NCBI RefSeq assembly: GCF_003612565.1
Contig: NZ_RAZG01000005.1
Span: 1-64,000, forward strand
Direction: 5' to 3'
DNA: 64,000 nucleotides
DNA from: Roseburia sp. 1XD42-69
GTDB lineage: Bacteria; Bacillota; Clostridia; Lachnospirales; Lachnospiraceae
This document shows positions 1-8,997 of this stretch, one piece after another. A model generated the notes under the pieces. The model saw nothing but the letters and a program-made list of their open reading frames with translations. It was not told where the DNA came from and ran no database searches. The position numbers and the translations under genes are program-made. The first letter of the stretch is position 1. Each line of letters opens with the position of its first letter.

Positions 1-89
1 GGAGAGATACATGAAATTCAACGGTAAACGATATATAACATCACATTAGAATCTTTCGTGAAACAACCCTACTGCCCCTTTTGATTCCG

Positions 90-118
90 TAGACTTTGGG
101 CTTTAAATGTGCTATAGT
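90..118 (+). promoter_or_regulatory. Predicted sigma-A promoter of the alpha/beta hydrolase gene
   Basis: A -35-like TAGACT (90-95) and an extended -10 TGCTATAGT (TATAGT at 113-118) are separated by 17 bp, about 60 bp before the hydrolase start. The -35 is weak, but the TGn extension compensates. Bases 1-89 show nothing else recognisable. Confidence 0.5.
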
Positions 119-180
119 AGGGACAGCTACTACAAAATACAGACACTGCATTTGCCCGCCGCAAATTTAAAAGGATACCT

Positions 181-1155
181 ATGAAAAAAAAGAAAAAATT
201 GTCCATTGCTTTATCTTCCCTTGCAGCATTATTTATTCTGTATTTTATTCTTATCAACTTTCTTGTCAGCGCCGCACTGGTTCCTTCCTTTATGGAAAAA
301 TTGGAATCCTTTCAGCGTATCTCAGATGAAAGTTTTGCTGCACTGGTACAGACAACAGACATTAAAACCAACCGCCAGCTTGCAAAAAAGGAGACGGAAG
401 AATGGCTGAAAACTGCAAAGTCAAAAAAAATATCGGTGGAATCCCAGGATGGCTACACACTGGCAGCGGAAGAATTTTATGCCCAAAACCCCAGCCATAA
501 GTGGGTTCTTCTTCTCCACGGATATACCGGATGGAAAGAAGAAATGTTTCCCTTTGCCCGCTGGTATCAAAAACAGGGATACCATGTCCTTGCCCCGGAC
601 TTAAGGTGCCAGGGAGAAAGTGAAGGGGATTTTATCGGAATGGGATGGACAGACCACTTTGACTGCGCCCTTTGGATCCACCACATCTTAGCAGAGGACG
701 CCCATGCTAAAATCATAGTCCACGGCCAGTCTATGGGGGCCGCCACCGCTCTGATGATAACAGGAGACGAAGAACTGGCAGAGCATATTGACGCAGTAAT
801 TTCCGACTGCGCCTACACAGACGCCTACTCCATGTTCCAGGATAAAATCAAAGAATGGTTCCATCTCCCTGCCTTCCCGTTCGTGGACAGCGCCTGTCTG
901 GTTTTAAAGCTCCGGGGAGGTTACGATTTAAAAGATGCCTCCGCCATAAATGCGGTAAAGAGAAGCACAACGCCTACCCTGTTTATCCATGGCAACGCAG
1001 ACGACCTGATATCCGTCCAAATGTCCAAAGACCTGTATGAAGCCGCCTCCTGCCCAAAAGAATTATTGATTGTGGAAGGGGCGGGCCATGCCCAGTCCCA
1101 GGACAAAGACCCGGAAACGTATTATGATACTATTGCGTCTTTTCTGGAAGAATAA
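181..1155 (+). CDS. Membrane-anchored alpha/beta hydrolase
   Basis: 324-residue serine hydrolase of the alpha/beta fold. A lysine-rich start followed by one hydrophobic segment (about residues 7-32) suggests an uncleaved anchor with the catalytic domain outside. The HGYTG oxyanion strand is near residue 113, the nucleophile elbow GQSMG places Ser184, and D274/D275 (HGNADD) and H303 (GAGHA) complete the triad. The layout matches the family of Bacillus extracellular hydrolases that includes YqkD. The substrate cannot be told from sequence. The gene is monocistronic with its own promoter, and its 3' end overlaps the convergent CPBP gene by 34 bp. Confidence 0.85.
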   Translation: MKKKKKLSIALSSLAALFILYFILINFLVSAALVPSFMEKLESFQRISDESFAALVQTTDIKTNRQLAKKETEEWLKTAKSKKISVESQDGYTLAAEEFYAQNPSHKWVLLLHGYTGWKEEMFPFARWYQKQGYHVLAPDLRCQGESEGDFIGMGWTDHFDCALWIHHILAEDAHAKIIVHGQSMGAATALMITGDEELAEHIDAVISDCAYTDAYSMFQDKIKEWFHLPAFPFVDSACLVLKLRGGYDLKDASAINAVKRSTTPTLFIHGNADDLISVQMSKDLYEAASCPKELLIVEGAGHAQSQDKDPETYYDTIASFLEE

Positions 1156-1925
1156 ATCCTCCATGCGAAAAAAACGGCAGACAATACATTGAAAAGAAAG
1201 ACCACAATACTGCCTTCCATTTTACACATCCCCCCGGACAAAATTTCACTGCCCGAAAAGTTCACGGAAAACACATGGGGATAATCCTCCGCCAAAGAAA
1301 CGCCGCCAAGAATCACCGCTCCTCCGCAGTTCCAGAAAAAGTGCATAAGAATCGGAGCCGTCAGGGACTGGGTATATTCCAAAACCAGAGACATAAAAAC
1401 ACTCATGGAAAAAACATTTAACACGGGAAGTAACCCGGCCTCAAAAGCCCCGCCGTGGAGCAGTGTAAACAGGCAGGAAGTAAACAATACAGCGGCGCTT
1501 AAATGATAATTTTTCTTAATCATCTGGTACAGATATCCCCTGACAAGGAGTTCCTGCATCACCGTGTTAAGAAAAACCGATAAAAACCAAAGCCACAGCA
1601 TGGGAACAGGCTCATACCCTTCAATTTTAAGCACGCCAAGGACTGCCATAACAAGAAATGCCGCCAAAAGCCATAAGATGCCTCCCGCCGTCCCGATAGC
1701 GCACCCTTTCCTGAAATTCCCCGGAAAACACATAGGAAGGTTTTTCTTTTCCAAAAACCAAAATAAATAAGAAATTCCTGACATAGCCAAAAATGGAATC
1801 AGCTCCGCAACAAACCTCCACACTGCAGGATTCTTACACTCCGGCACAGGAATCAGGCTTACCAAAACCAGCCATCCAACAAAAAACAATAAAAACCTCC
1901 ACAAAACCCCCGCAAATTTTTTCAT
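1122..1925 (-). CDS. CPBP-family intramembrane metalloprotease (CAAX protease-like)
   Basis: 267 residues with about eight hydrophobic segments. The Abi/CPBP motifs are present in order: QELLVRG (motif 1), FTLLHGG (motif 2) and LMHFFWN (motif 3), which supply the glutamate and histidines for zinc-dependent intramembrane proteolysis. Motif 1 normally begins EExxxR; here the first glutamate is Gln, so activity may be altered. The start is fixed by GGGAGG just upstream. It is the last gene of the ABC/kinase operon. CPBP proteins often serve in bacteriocin self-immunity or peptide maturation, but the substrate here is unknown. Confidence 0.8.
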   Translation of the reverse strand: MKKFAGVLWRFLLFFVGWLVLVSLIPVPECKNPAVWRFVAELIPFLAMSGISYLFWFLEKKNLPMCFPGNFRKGCAIGTAGGILWLLAAFLVMAVLGVLKIEGYEPVPMLWLWFLSVFLNTVMQELLVRGYLYQMIKKNYHLSAAVLFTSCLFTLLHGGAFEAGLLPVLNVFSMSVFMSLVLEYTQSLTAPILMHFFWNCGGAVILGGVSLAEDYPHVFSVNFSGSEILSGGMCKMEGSIVVFLFNVLSAVFFAWRIYSSRKDAIVS

Positions 1926-2178
1926 ACGCTTCCTCCCTTTTTTTCTGCATTTTTACGCTGTACAATTCCACCAGTCTAAGAACCGCTCCCCGAAACAACA
2001 ATTCCTCTGCCAGTGCCGCCCCCAAACCGATACAGCCAAAGGCTTTCACAAAAGTAATACACATCCGTAAGGGACTTAGGGAAAACACTTCCCATTCCCC
2101 GGAAAGAAAAATCACATATAAAAAAACAGGAAGAACTACCCCTAAAACCATTTTCTTATTTGATATATTTATTTCCAT
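1834..2178 (-). pseudogene. Truncated CPBP protease (N-terminal fragment)
   Basis: The reading frame begins at an ATG overlapping the kinase stop (TGATG). It encodes two hydrophobic segments and an intact CPBP motif 1 (EELLFRG), followed by VLRLVELYSVKMQK. It then runs out of family-like sequence into the ribosome site and start of the next CPBP gene, read in another frame, and stops after about 114 residues. Motifs 2 and 3 with the metal-binding histidines are missing. I read it as the remnant of a tandem CPBP paralogue that lost its 3' half. A short functional peptide is possible but less likely. Confidence 0.65.
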
Positions 2179-3101
2179 CACACACCTGTCCTTTTCTCAA
2201 AATCAAAGCCGATTTCCACCAAAAACCTCCCCTTTTCCATCTTTGCCTCCATCCTTCCATCCATACGCCGGGCAAGCTCCCTGGCAATGGAAAGCCCCAG
2301 CCCGCTGGATGTTTCCCTTCTTGCACTATCCCCTTTATAAAACCGTTCAAACACCCGCTCCACTTCCACCTCTTCCCCCTCCATGCATCCGTTATAACAT
2401 TGGAATAAAATTCCCTGGGGCAGAACCCTATACACAATTTCAATGGTTCCGTCTCCGTGTACCATGGCGTTTCTAAGCACATTGGCAAGGATGCGCTTCA
2501 CTGCAATATCATTGCACAAAATCATTGCCGGACTTTCCTCCACCCGAAGCTTTGGGGAAACGCCCTCTTCCTTCCACTGTTCATAAAAGGAAAACAGGCT
2601 GTCCAAAACCAGTTTTGTAAAATCCTGCTGTTCTAAAAGCAATTCATAGGTTTCATTCTGGAGTTTTGTGTAAGTAAACAATTCTTCCAGCATCAGGGTC
2701 AGTTCTTCCGTTCTCTCCCAGATCACCCTGCGGTAATACTCTTTTTTCCCCTCATCTCTTTCTTGGGTATAGAGTTCAAAAAATCCTTTCAGGGAAGTTA
2801 AGGGGGTGCGGATATCATGGGAAATATTGGTCAGAGCCTCCTTCAACTGCCGCTCCTTTTTTCTTATGGAAATACGCTCTTTTTCATGCCTGTCCGCCAT
2901 GGCGTTTACCTTATCTGCCAGCTTTAATATCTCCTTACTGCGCAAATCTGTCTGAATTCTCTTATTGGTATTTTCCTTCAAAAGAAACTCCATCTGACGG
3001 CAGATATCTTTTATCTGCCGCCGGTACAAAACATATTTTACACTGACAATTACAAGGGCAAAAACTGCCAATACACAAAGCCACTCCATCTCATACAACA
3101 T
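2178..3101 (-). CDS. Sensor histidine kinase (small HAMP-less membrane kinase)
   Basis: 307 residues: one N-terminal membrane segment (about 6-25), a coiled linker, the H-box NISHDIRTPLTSL (His near residue 95), an N-box NVLRNAMVHG and a G-box SGLGLSIARELARRM. There is almost no extracellular sensor, as in kinases that sense through a partner ABC transporter. Its start overlaps the permease stop by 11 bp and its stop overlaps the next start. No response regulator adjoins it, which is unusual; the unpaired OmpR-type regulator at 24523-25194 is a candidate partner. Confidence 0.9.
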   Translation of the reverse strand: MLYEMEWLCVLAVFALVIVSVKYVLYRRQIKDICRQMEFLLKENTNKRIQTDLRSKEILKLADKVNAMADRHEKERISIRKKERQLKEALTNISHDIRTPLTSLKGFFELYTQERDEGKKEYYRRVIWERTEELTLMLEELFTYTKLQNETYELLLEQQDFTKLVLDSLFSFYEQWKEEGVSPKLRVEESPAMILCNDIAVKRILANVLRNAMVHGDGTIEIVYRVLPQGILFQCYNGCMEGEEVEVERVFERFYKGDSARRETSSGLGLSIARELARRMDGRMEAKMEKGRFLVEIGFDFEKRTGV

Positions 3102-3957
3102 CCTTTTTCGTAAAATAAACCGCTCCCAGTAAATAGTAAATAACAGAAAACAATGCCCCTACGCCCATGGCAAAAAATATATCTTTTCTTACTGCTCCCA
3201 CAAACATCCCGTGGACATTGGTAATCACCATATATTTGGACAAATTAACATGTAAAAGCTTATCTGCGTAAGCCCCAAAAGAGCTAAGAACCCCAAAAGC
3301 GGACAACATTCCCAGGGTTATCCCTGCCGCCGTACTCTTTAAGACAGTGGTAACCAGTGAAATTCCTCCCAGAAACGCCAGATACAAAAGAAAAAACGCC
3401 ATAAGCAAAACCCCTGTCTCTTTTATAAATTCCCCTCCAAAGCGGAAAGTATATTTGTCTTTTAACATAAACCACAGGGAGAAAAACTGAACAACGCCGT
3501 ATAGGAGCAGCGCCACTAAAATATAAACCATATTTGCAATAATTTTCGATAAAAATATATTGGATTTATGCCTTGTCTGCCCTGCAATATTTTTTAAAAA
3601 ACCGCTTTTTATCTCCCCGTTAAAATAAATTACACAGCCAATGCAGAGAAACACCAGGACAATCCCCGACGCCAGATCGGAATTGTAAAATTCTAAAAAT
3701 GTAGGGATCTCCCCATCTTCCTTTTCCGGCACCTGCACCGATATCCCAAATCCTCCCGCCGTCTCCTCCTCTTCCTCTTTATAAACTGCCGCAAAGCTTC
3801 CCGATAAATTGTTTTCCTTATTTTTCTGCATTTCTTCCAAATCAATGGTCACCATGGAGCAGGCAAAGGTACAAAAGGCTGCCATGCAAAGCAATACAAT
3901 CCACAGGCTCTTTGTTTTTGCCATCCGATATAAATTCATTCTGATTAAATTAAGCAT
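3091..3957 (-). CDS. ABC-2 type transporter permease
   Basis: 288 residues. The first membrane segment (about 18-38) is followed by an extracellular loop of about 65 residues rich in Glu, then about five more hydrophobic segments. This matches ABC-2 permeases paired with bacitracin/lantibiotic-resistance-type ATPases. It starts 9 bp after the ATPase stop with a GGGGG ribosome site. It probably forms the membrane half of a peptide or antibiotic export or sensing complex with the upstream ATPase and downstream kinase. Confidence 0.85.
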   Translation of the reverse strand: MLNLIRMNLYRMAKTKSLWIVLLCMAAFCTFACSMVTIDLEEMQKNKENNLSGSFAAVYKEEEEETAGGFGISVQVPEKEDGEIPTFLEFYNSDLASGIVLVFLCIGCVIYFNGEIKSGFLKNIAGQTRHKSNIFLSKIIANMVYILVALLLYGVVQFFSLWFMLKDKYTFRFGGEFIKETGVLLMAFFLLYLAFLGGISLVTTVLKSTAAGITLGMLSAFGVLSSFGAYADKLLHVNLSKYMVITNVHGMFVGAVRKDIFFAMGVGALFSVIYYLLGAVYFTKKDVV

Positions 3958-3966
3958 TTCATCCCC

Positions 3967-4869
3967 CTAATCCCTGGTGAGTTCCAGAAAGTACTCTTCC
4001 AGTTTATCCTGCACCACCTGCAGGGATTCCACCATACAGCCCTGTTTCGCCAGCTCCATATTCAGTTTTCCAATTTCTGCCACCCGATCATACAGGTGGA
4101 TACAGTCTGCCGTTATTACCTTGTAATTGTGATATCCTAACTCTTCTATCACCGGACATGCTTTTTCTGTGTCCCCTGTTTTTATCTCCGTATAGTCCCT
4201 GCACTTTTGGTCTAACTCCTCTTTTGACAATTCCTGAATCAGCACGCCCTTATGGATAACGCCAAAGGTGTCCGCCACTTTATATAGCTCTTCCAAAATA
4301 TGGCTGGAGATAAGTATGGTCATATTTTTCTCAAACTTTAGTTTTAAAAGCAAATCCCGTATCTCCGCAATCCCTTGTGGGTCTAATCCATTTACCGGCT
4401 CATCTAAAATCAAAAGATCCGGCCTGCCCGCAAGGGCCATGGCAATCCCAAGCCTCTGCTTCATTCCCAGGGAAAACTGCTTTACTTTCTTTTTCTTTGC
4501 ATCTCTTAACCCCACATCCCCCAACAATTTCTCCTCGTACCCCTTTTCGTGGATGCCCAGGGCCAGGCATTTTAAATGCAGGTTTTCTTTTGCACTCATT
4601 CCCTCATAAAGCCCGGGCTGTTCAATGAGATTTCCAATGCGGCTGTGGTACTTTTCCGCCTCTCTCCCGGACACTCCAAAAAGGGCGATTTCTCCGGAAG
4701 TGGGAGCAGAAAGGCCGCTGACCATTTTCATAAAAGTAGTCTTTCCTGCGCCGTTTTTCCCGATAAAACCGTAAATTTCCCCCCGCTTAATATGCAGGCT
4801 TACACAATCTACCGCCCTGTGCTTCCCAAAGATTTTGGTAAGCCCATGGGTATCCACAACATATTTCAT
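3967..4869 (-). CDS. ABC transporter ATP-binding protein (antibiotic/peptide transport type)
   Basis: 300 residues. Walker A GKNGAGKTT, signature FSLGMKQRLGIAMAL, Walker B LLILDEPVNGLDP and the H-loop SSHILEEL are all visible. The family is that of BcrA/lantibiotic-immunity ATPases. The start at 4869 is chosen because AAGGAGG lies 6 bp upstream; a longer frame to 4902 has no ribosome site. It is the first gene of the operon ATPase-permease-kinase-CPBP-CPBP. Confidence 0.92.
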   Translation of the reverse strand: MKYVVDTHGLTKIFGKHRAVDCVSLHIKRGEIYGFIGKNGAGKTTFMKMVSGLSAPTSGEIALFGVSGREAEKYHSRIGNLIEQPGLYEGMSAKENLHLKCLALGIHEKGYEEKLLGDVGLRDAKKKKVKQFSLGMKQRLGIAMALAGRPDLLILDEPVNGLDPQGIAEIRDLLLKLKFEKNMTILISSHILEELYKVADTFGVIHKGVLIQELSKEELDQKCRDYTEIKTGDTEKACPVIEELGYHNYKVITADCIHLYDRVAEIGKLNMELAKQGCMVESLQVVQDKLEEYFLELTRD

Positions 4870-4970
4870 AATATCCTCCTTTTCTGCAATTTTATCAAAC
4901 ATATGCCAACTCTTTTTTTGTTTTTACAATAACAGAGTAGCAGGAAAACTTTCAGATTTCGCAAAAAAAA

Positions 4971-4988
4971 GGTAAAGAAAAGTTAAAG
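4971..4988 (-). promoter_or_regulatory. Possible OmpR-family operator upstream of the ABC operon
   Basis: Read on the minus strand, CTTTAACTTTTCTTTACC contains two TTTAAC/TTTACC half-sites spaced 11 bp, about one helical turn, roughly 100 bp before the ATPase start. Such direct repeats are typical binding sites for OmpR-type regulators of peptide-sensing kinase/ABC systems. This is inference from layout; no regulator is encoded next to it. Confidence 0.35.
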
Positions 4989-5029
4989 AATGTACCGTCA
5001 GACACTTACTGTTTATTTTTGCATAAAAT

Positions 5030-5065
5030 GGCAGGAACCGCAACAAAAATGCTGCAATCCCTGCC
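5030..5065 (-). terminator. Probable terminator of the sugar-import operon
   Basis: Read on the minus strand after the permease stop, GGCAGG...CCTGCC encloses an inner GCAGCA/TGTTGC stem and is followed by ATTTTATG. The U-tract is short, so termination may be partial. Confidence 0.55.
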
Positions 5066-5100
5066 TTGATTTATTCCTTATTCCGTTTTTCCGCCTGATA

Positions 5101-5985
5101 TTACTCCTTTACGCCCCCAATGGTAAGCCCTGTCACAAAGTATCTCTGGAGGAAGGGATACAGACATATGATGGGCAGCATGGTAGCTATGGTGGCCGCC
5201 GCCCTGACGGATGCCGGCGTCACTGCCGCCGCAGCATTTTTCGCCGCCTCTGCGCTGCCGCTCTGCTGCATAACAGAGGATAACAGTTTCATCAGCTCGT
5301 ACTGCAGTGTGGTGAGCTTTGTGCTCATACGGTTGTAGAGCATGGAGTCGAACCAGGAGTTCCACTGGTAAACTGCCACAAACAGTGCGATGGTGGCATA
5401 CACCGGCTTGCACAGAGGGGATATGATTTTCACGAAAATCACCGTGTAGCCTGCCCCGTCAAGCTGGGCGGATTCCTCCAGGGAATCCGGGATGCCCTGC
5501 ATATAGGTGCGGAGCACTAACATATTGAAAGCGCTGATCATCCCCGGGATGACATACACCCAGAAGCTGTTGGTAAGCCCAAGCCCGTTGTACACCATAA
5601 ATGTGGGAATCATGCCCCCGTTTACATACATGGTGATAACCCAGAACAGGGAGAGCTGGGATTTAAACAGGAACTTTTTCCGGCTTACGATAAATGCCAG
5701 TATGGCGTTTAACGCCAGGGAGAGAAAGGTTCCCACTACCGTCCTCAAAACGCTGATATATGCCCCTGTCAAAAGGTTCTGTTTCTGAAATACCGTCTGG
5801 TAATTCTTTAAAGTAAATTTCCTGGGCAAAAGGTGCACGCCGCCCCGGATGGTGTCAATTCCGTCGTTAAACGAAATGGCCAGAGTGTTTAACACCGGGT
5901 AGAGCGTAATCACCACGAAAAGCACCATAAAAATTGTATTGCAGACAACAAATATCTTATCCGCTGTCGATTTTTTCTTTTTCAT
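5101..5985 (-). CDS. Carbohydrate ABC transporter permease, LplC/YtcP-like
   Basis: 294 residues and six predicted membrane segments. The cytoplasmic EAA-type loop reads SLEESAQLDGAGYTVIFVKI, and the N-terminal stretch LYPVLNTLAISFND is typical of the YtcP/LplC branch of CUT1 importers, which take up oligosaccharides without an ATPase encoded nearby. It is the last gene of the xylo-oligosaccharide operon and pairs with the next permease. A shared MsmK-like ATPase elsewhere is expected. Confidence 0.92.
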   Translation of the reverse strand: MKKKKSTADKIFVVCNTIFMVLFVVITLYPVLNTLAISFNDGIDTIRGGVHLLPRKFTLKNYQTVFQKQNLLTGAYISVLRTVVGTFLSLALNAILAFIVSRKKFLFKSQLSLFWVITMYVNGGMIPTFMVYNGLGLTNSFWVYVIPGMISAFNMLVLRTYMQGIPDSLEESAQLDGAGYTVIFVKIISPLCKPVYATIALFVAVYQWNSWFDSMLYNRMSTKLTTLQYELMKLLSSVMQQSGSAEAAKNAAAAVTPASVRAAATIATMLPIICLYPFLQRYFVTGLTIGGVKE

Positions 5986-6009
5986 CCTTCCTGACCTCCT
6001 ATCCTTCTA

Positions 6010-6948
6010 TCAGAACAGCCTTTCCTCACCGGCCCGTTTGGCCATCTGGTTTGCAATTACGATTAATATAATGCTTACAAGGCTCTTAAAGATACCTGCG
6101 GCTGTACCTAAGGAGAAGTCGTTCTGGCTGATTCCCCATTTCAGCACATAGATATCAATGGTTTCGGAAACGCTCTTCACCAGGCCGTTTCCTAACAGGT
6201 ACTGGATTTCAAATCCCGCATTCAGTACGTTGCCCACATTCATAAGAAGAAGGATCATAATGGTGGGCCGGATGCCGGGCAGGGTAATGTGCTTAATCTT
6301 TGCCCATCTTCCCGCCCCGTCCATAGATGCCGCCTCGTAGAGGGAGGGGTCTATAGCGGTTATGGCGGAGAGATAGATAATGGCGTTCCACCCGGTTTCC
6401 TTCCACACATTGGCAAAGGCCACAATAGGCCAGAAATACGTGGTATGGGCAAAAAAGTTGATGGGCTGGTCAACAATGGACAGCTTCATCAGCACCTCGT
6501 TGATGATACCTGTACCGGACAGCACATCGTGGAGGATGCCTGTAACGATAATCCAGGACAGGAAATGGGGCAGATAGGAAATCGTCTGCACCGTTTTCTT
6601 CCCAAAAGTATTTTTCACCTCGTTTAACAGTATGGCAAAGACGATTGCCATCACAAAGGTCACAACCAGGTTGATTACCCCCATGGCCACCGTATTCCGC
6701 ACTACTTTTATAAAGGTGTCGTCGGAAAAGAGGAACTTAAACTTGTCAAGCCCCACAAATTTTGAATGAAACAGCCCGTCTTTGGGCTTATAATTTTGGA
6801 ATGCTGTAATCCAGCCCCCAAGGGGCAGATAATAGAAAATAATGCCGTAAATCACAATGGCCGCCGACCAGATTAACAGCACTTTCTGGCGCTTTACCTC
6901 TTTCCATGTGATTTTCTTTTCATTTGCTTTTGCTCCTGTACGTGCCAT
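6010..6948 (-). CDS. Carbohydrate ABC transporter permease, LplB/UgpA-like
   Basis: About 312 residues. Six membrane segments and the EAA loop SLYEAASMDGAGRWAKIKHI mark it as the first permease subunit of a CUT1-type oligosaccharide importer. GAGGTG lies 5 bp before the ATG at 6948; an in-frame ATG at 6984 also has an AGGAG site, so the protein may be 12 residues longer. A small hairpin (TTTGAC-GCACA-GTCAAA) precedes the longer start, which may help separate levels of the abundant binding protein from the permeases. Confidence 0.9.
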   Translation of the reverse strand: MARTGAKANEKKITWKEVKRQKVLLIWSAAIVIYGIIFYYLPLGGWITAFQNYKPKDGLFHSKFVGLDKFKFLFSDDTFIKVVRNTVAMGVINLVVTFVMAIVFAILLNEVKNTFGKKTVQTISYLPHFLSWIIVTGILHDVLSGTGIINEVLMKLSIVDQPINFFAHTTYFWPIVAFANVWKETGWNAIIYLSAITAIDPSLYEAASMDGAGRWAKIKHITLPGIRPTIMILLLMNVGNVLNAGFEIQYLLGNGLVKSVSETIDIYVLKWGISQNDFSLGTAAGIFKSLVSIILIVIANQMAKRAGEERLF

Positions 6949-7079
6949 TCCCTCACCTCTCCATCTTTCTTTTAAGATGCCCATACATCTCTCCTGTTTG
7001 ACTGTGCGTCAAAGGGCAGAGCAATGTATGGGCAGCTCTTCTTACCTGTTTTCCGGGCCTAACCCGGCGTCATTCTCTG

Positions 7080-8795
7080 TTATTTTCCTACTCTGCGGTC
7101 AAGCTCCGCCTGCATCTCGCTGAGGAAATCCTGTGGGTTTGCAGCGTTGTACACTTCCATGTACTGGCTCCAGCCGTCTTCAAAATCATCCGCCATAACA
7201 ACCTTCGGCAGCCACTCGTGTTTTACCTCTCCCATCTTTGTCCAGGCAACGCCTCCGGGAGTCTCTGTGGTCATGGTGTTGGAGAAGCTGTACATTGGGA
7301 ACCATTCCCCTACCTTATCCACGGAGCCGATCATCTCAGGATATGTACTTACGCCGTAAGCCTCAAAACATTTCGCTACCGGCTCTGCAAGGCTGTCTAA
7401 AAACTCACTTGTCTGCTCCTCCGGCCACATTGCGTTTTTGCCGTCCCTGCTGCTGCCCTTCCAGTTGGGGAAGTAGCTGTAATCGCAGAGGTGGGATGCC
7501 TTGTAGGCGGTATCTGCAGCGTTCATTCTCTGGTCTTCTGTCCTAAAATACATGCCGTTTTCATCCACATCGTAGTCTACGCCCTGTACGCCCCAGTATC
7601 TCAAATCATGGACTTCCTGTCCCAGAAGGTCATTGACAAACTGGAAGGCTGCGTCCACATCCTGACAGCTTGTGGTGATGCCAAGGCCGCTGGCCACGTT
7701 TAAGGTGCCCCCTGTGGTGTGCCACTGGTTTTCCATGCCCTCGTCGATGGTAAGTCCCAGGGGTACATAGTTGCATCCGATGGTGTCAAGACCCTGCTGC
7801 TTAAACACATCATGTACGTCGAAAGCGAAATCCCACCACTGGTCGCACATGCCAAGGACAGCGCCTGTGGAAAGTTTTGCAATATACTCATCATAAGTCT
7901 GGGTAAAGGATTCCGGATCCACATTTCCCTTGTGATACTCTTCGTTTAATTTCTGGAAATAACGCTTTGCGGTGTCCGTGGTGTTGTAGTCCACAATGGT
8001 GGGGCCTTCGGGGTCTACGATAACGGAACCGTCGTTGGGATATCCGTCCAGAAACTGGGGCGCATTCTCCAGACAGAAGTATCTCCAGTCCTCACAGAGA
8101 ATGGTGTAGGGAATATTTTTGGTGCCGTCCTCCATGGTGGGGTTTGCCTCTGCATAGGAGGTAAGCAGGTCAAAATACTGGTCAAGGGTCTTAATCTGTG
8201 GATAGTCCGCCCACTCCAGCACACGGGCCTGCACCCAGAATGCCTCGTCGTTGTGGGTTGTGGTCTTATCCTCCCCGTAAATATTATTAAACTGGTTCAT
8301 CCAGTAAATATGTCCGTCGTCCTGTCTGAATTTATCCCACTCTTCGTCGGAATAATACTCTTTGATGTTGGGGTATTTGTCAATGTAGTCATCCCAGGCA
8401 ACCAGCGCCCCTGCGTCGTAGAGGGTTTTCATTGCGTCGCCGCCGTCGATGAAATCCGGGTACTCTCCCCCAGCCACGATGGTGCCCACAGCCTCGCTGG
8501 CTGTCTGTCCGGTCAGCCATGTCTCTTTCACTTTAGCCCCGGTCTTTTCTGCAATAATCTCTTTGATTTCATTGTCGTCATTTTTCTCCGCGCCGGGAAC
8601 TGCAAAGAATGCGGTAAACTCAATCACATCCCCGTCCCCTTTGGAGGAAGCTGCGCTGCCCCCTGTCTCTGTGGAGTCATTTGCCACGCTGCCCTTGCCC
8701 GCATCGGAATCGGAGCCGCCGCCGCCGCATCCGCCAAGGACAGACACTGCCAGCGCCGTGGTCATAAAGAGTGCCGTAATTTTTCTTCTTTTCAT
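7080..8795 (-). CDS. Extracellular sugar-binding lipoprotein of the importer (LplA-like)
   Basis: 571 residues. The signal peptide ends in lipobox LGGC (Cys23), followed by a Gly/Ser-rich linker and a large family-1-type solute-binding domain, long as in LplA/YtcQ proteins. AGGAGG lies upstream of the start. It precedes the two permease genes, and the neighbouring GH8, GH3 and esterase genes point to xylo-oligosaccharides as ligand (inference). Confidence 0.93.
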   Translation of the reverse strand: MKRRKITALFMTTALAVSVLGGCGGGGSDSDAGKGSVANDSTETGGSAASSKGDGDVIEFTAFFAVPGAEKNDDNEIKEIIAEKTGAKVKETWLTGQTASEAVGTIVAGGEYPDFIDGGDAMKTLYDAGALVAWDDYIDKYPNIKEYYSDEEWDKFRQDDGHIYWMNQFNNIYGEDKTTTHNDEAFWVQARVLEWADYPQIKTLDQYFDLLTSYAEANPTMEDGTKNIPYTILCEDWRYFCLENAPQFLDGYPNDGSVIVDPEGPTIVDYNTTDTAKRYFQKLNEEYHKGNVDPESFTQTYDEYIAKLSTGAVLGMCDQWWDFAFDVHDVFKQQGLDTIGCNYVPLGLTIDEGMENQWHTTGGTLNVASGLGITTSCQDVDAAFQFVNDLLGQEVHDLRYWGVQGVDYDVDENGMYFRTEDQRMNAADTAYKASHLCDYSYFPNWKGSSRDGKNAMWPEEQTSEFLDSLAEPVAKCFEAYGVSTYPEMIGSVDKVGEWFPMYSFSNTMTTETPGGVAWTKMGEVKHEWLPKVVMADDFEDGWSQYMEVYNAANPQDFLSEMQAELDRRVGK

Positions 8796-8861
8796 AGAAA
8801 CCTCCTGTAAATAAATTAGTTTTTGTTCAAAGTGCTTAAGTCGCTTTCACTTTATAACAAT

Positions 8862-8889
8862 ATATTATCTAAAATGACCATTTTCTCAA
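8862..8889 (-). promoter_or_regulatory. Candidate promoter of the importer genes
   Basis: On the minus strand TTGAGA (8884-8889) and TAATAT (8862-8867) are 16 bp apart, about 66 bp before the binding-protein start. A short inverted repeat GTAGG-GGTTTT-CCTAC lies just upstream and could be a regulator site. The roughly 200-bp gap contains no gene. Confidence 0.4.
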
Positions 8890-8997
8890 CCGGACAAACC
8901 GTAGGAAAACCCCTACAAATTATAGATTCTGCAAAAGAGGGCTGAATTTTTCCGGTTTTTTATACAATCTGCACAGGGGCGTTTCCCCGTCCCCGCA

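Noticed and set aside
1793-2476. 227-residue plus-strand frame over the CPBP and kinase genes
   Set aside because: Pro/Ser/Thr-rich composition typical of antisense reading, spanning two minus-strand genes with no ribosome site.
8253-8810. 185-residue frame opposite the sugar-binding lipoprotein
   Set aside because: Antisense to a clear lipoprotein gene and without its own start signals.
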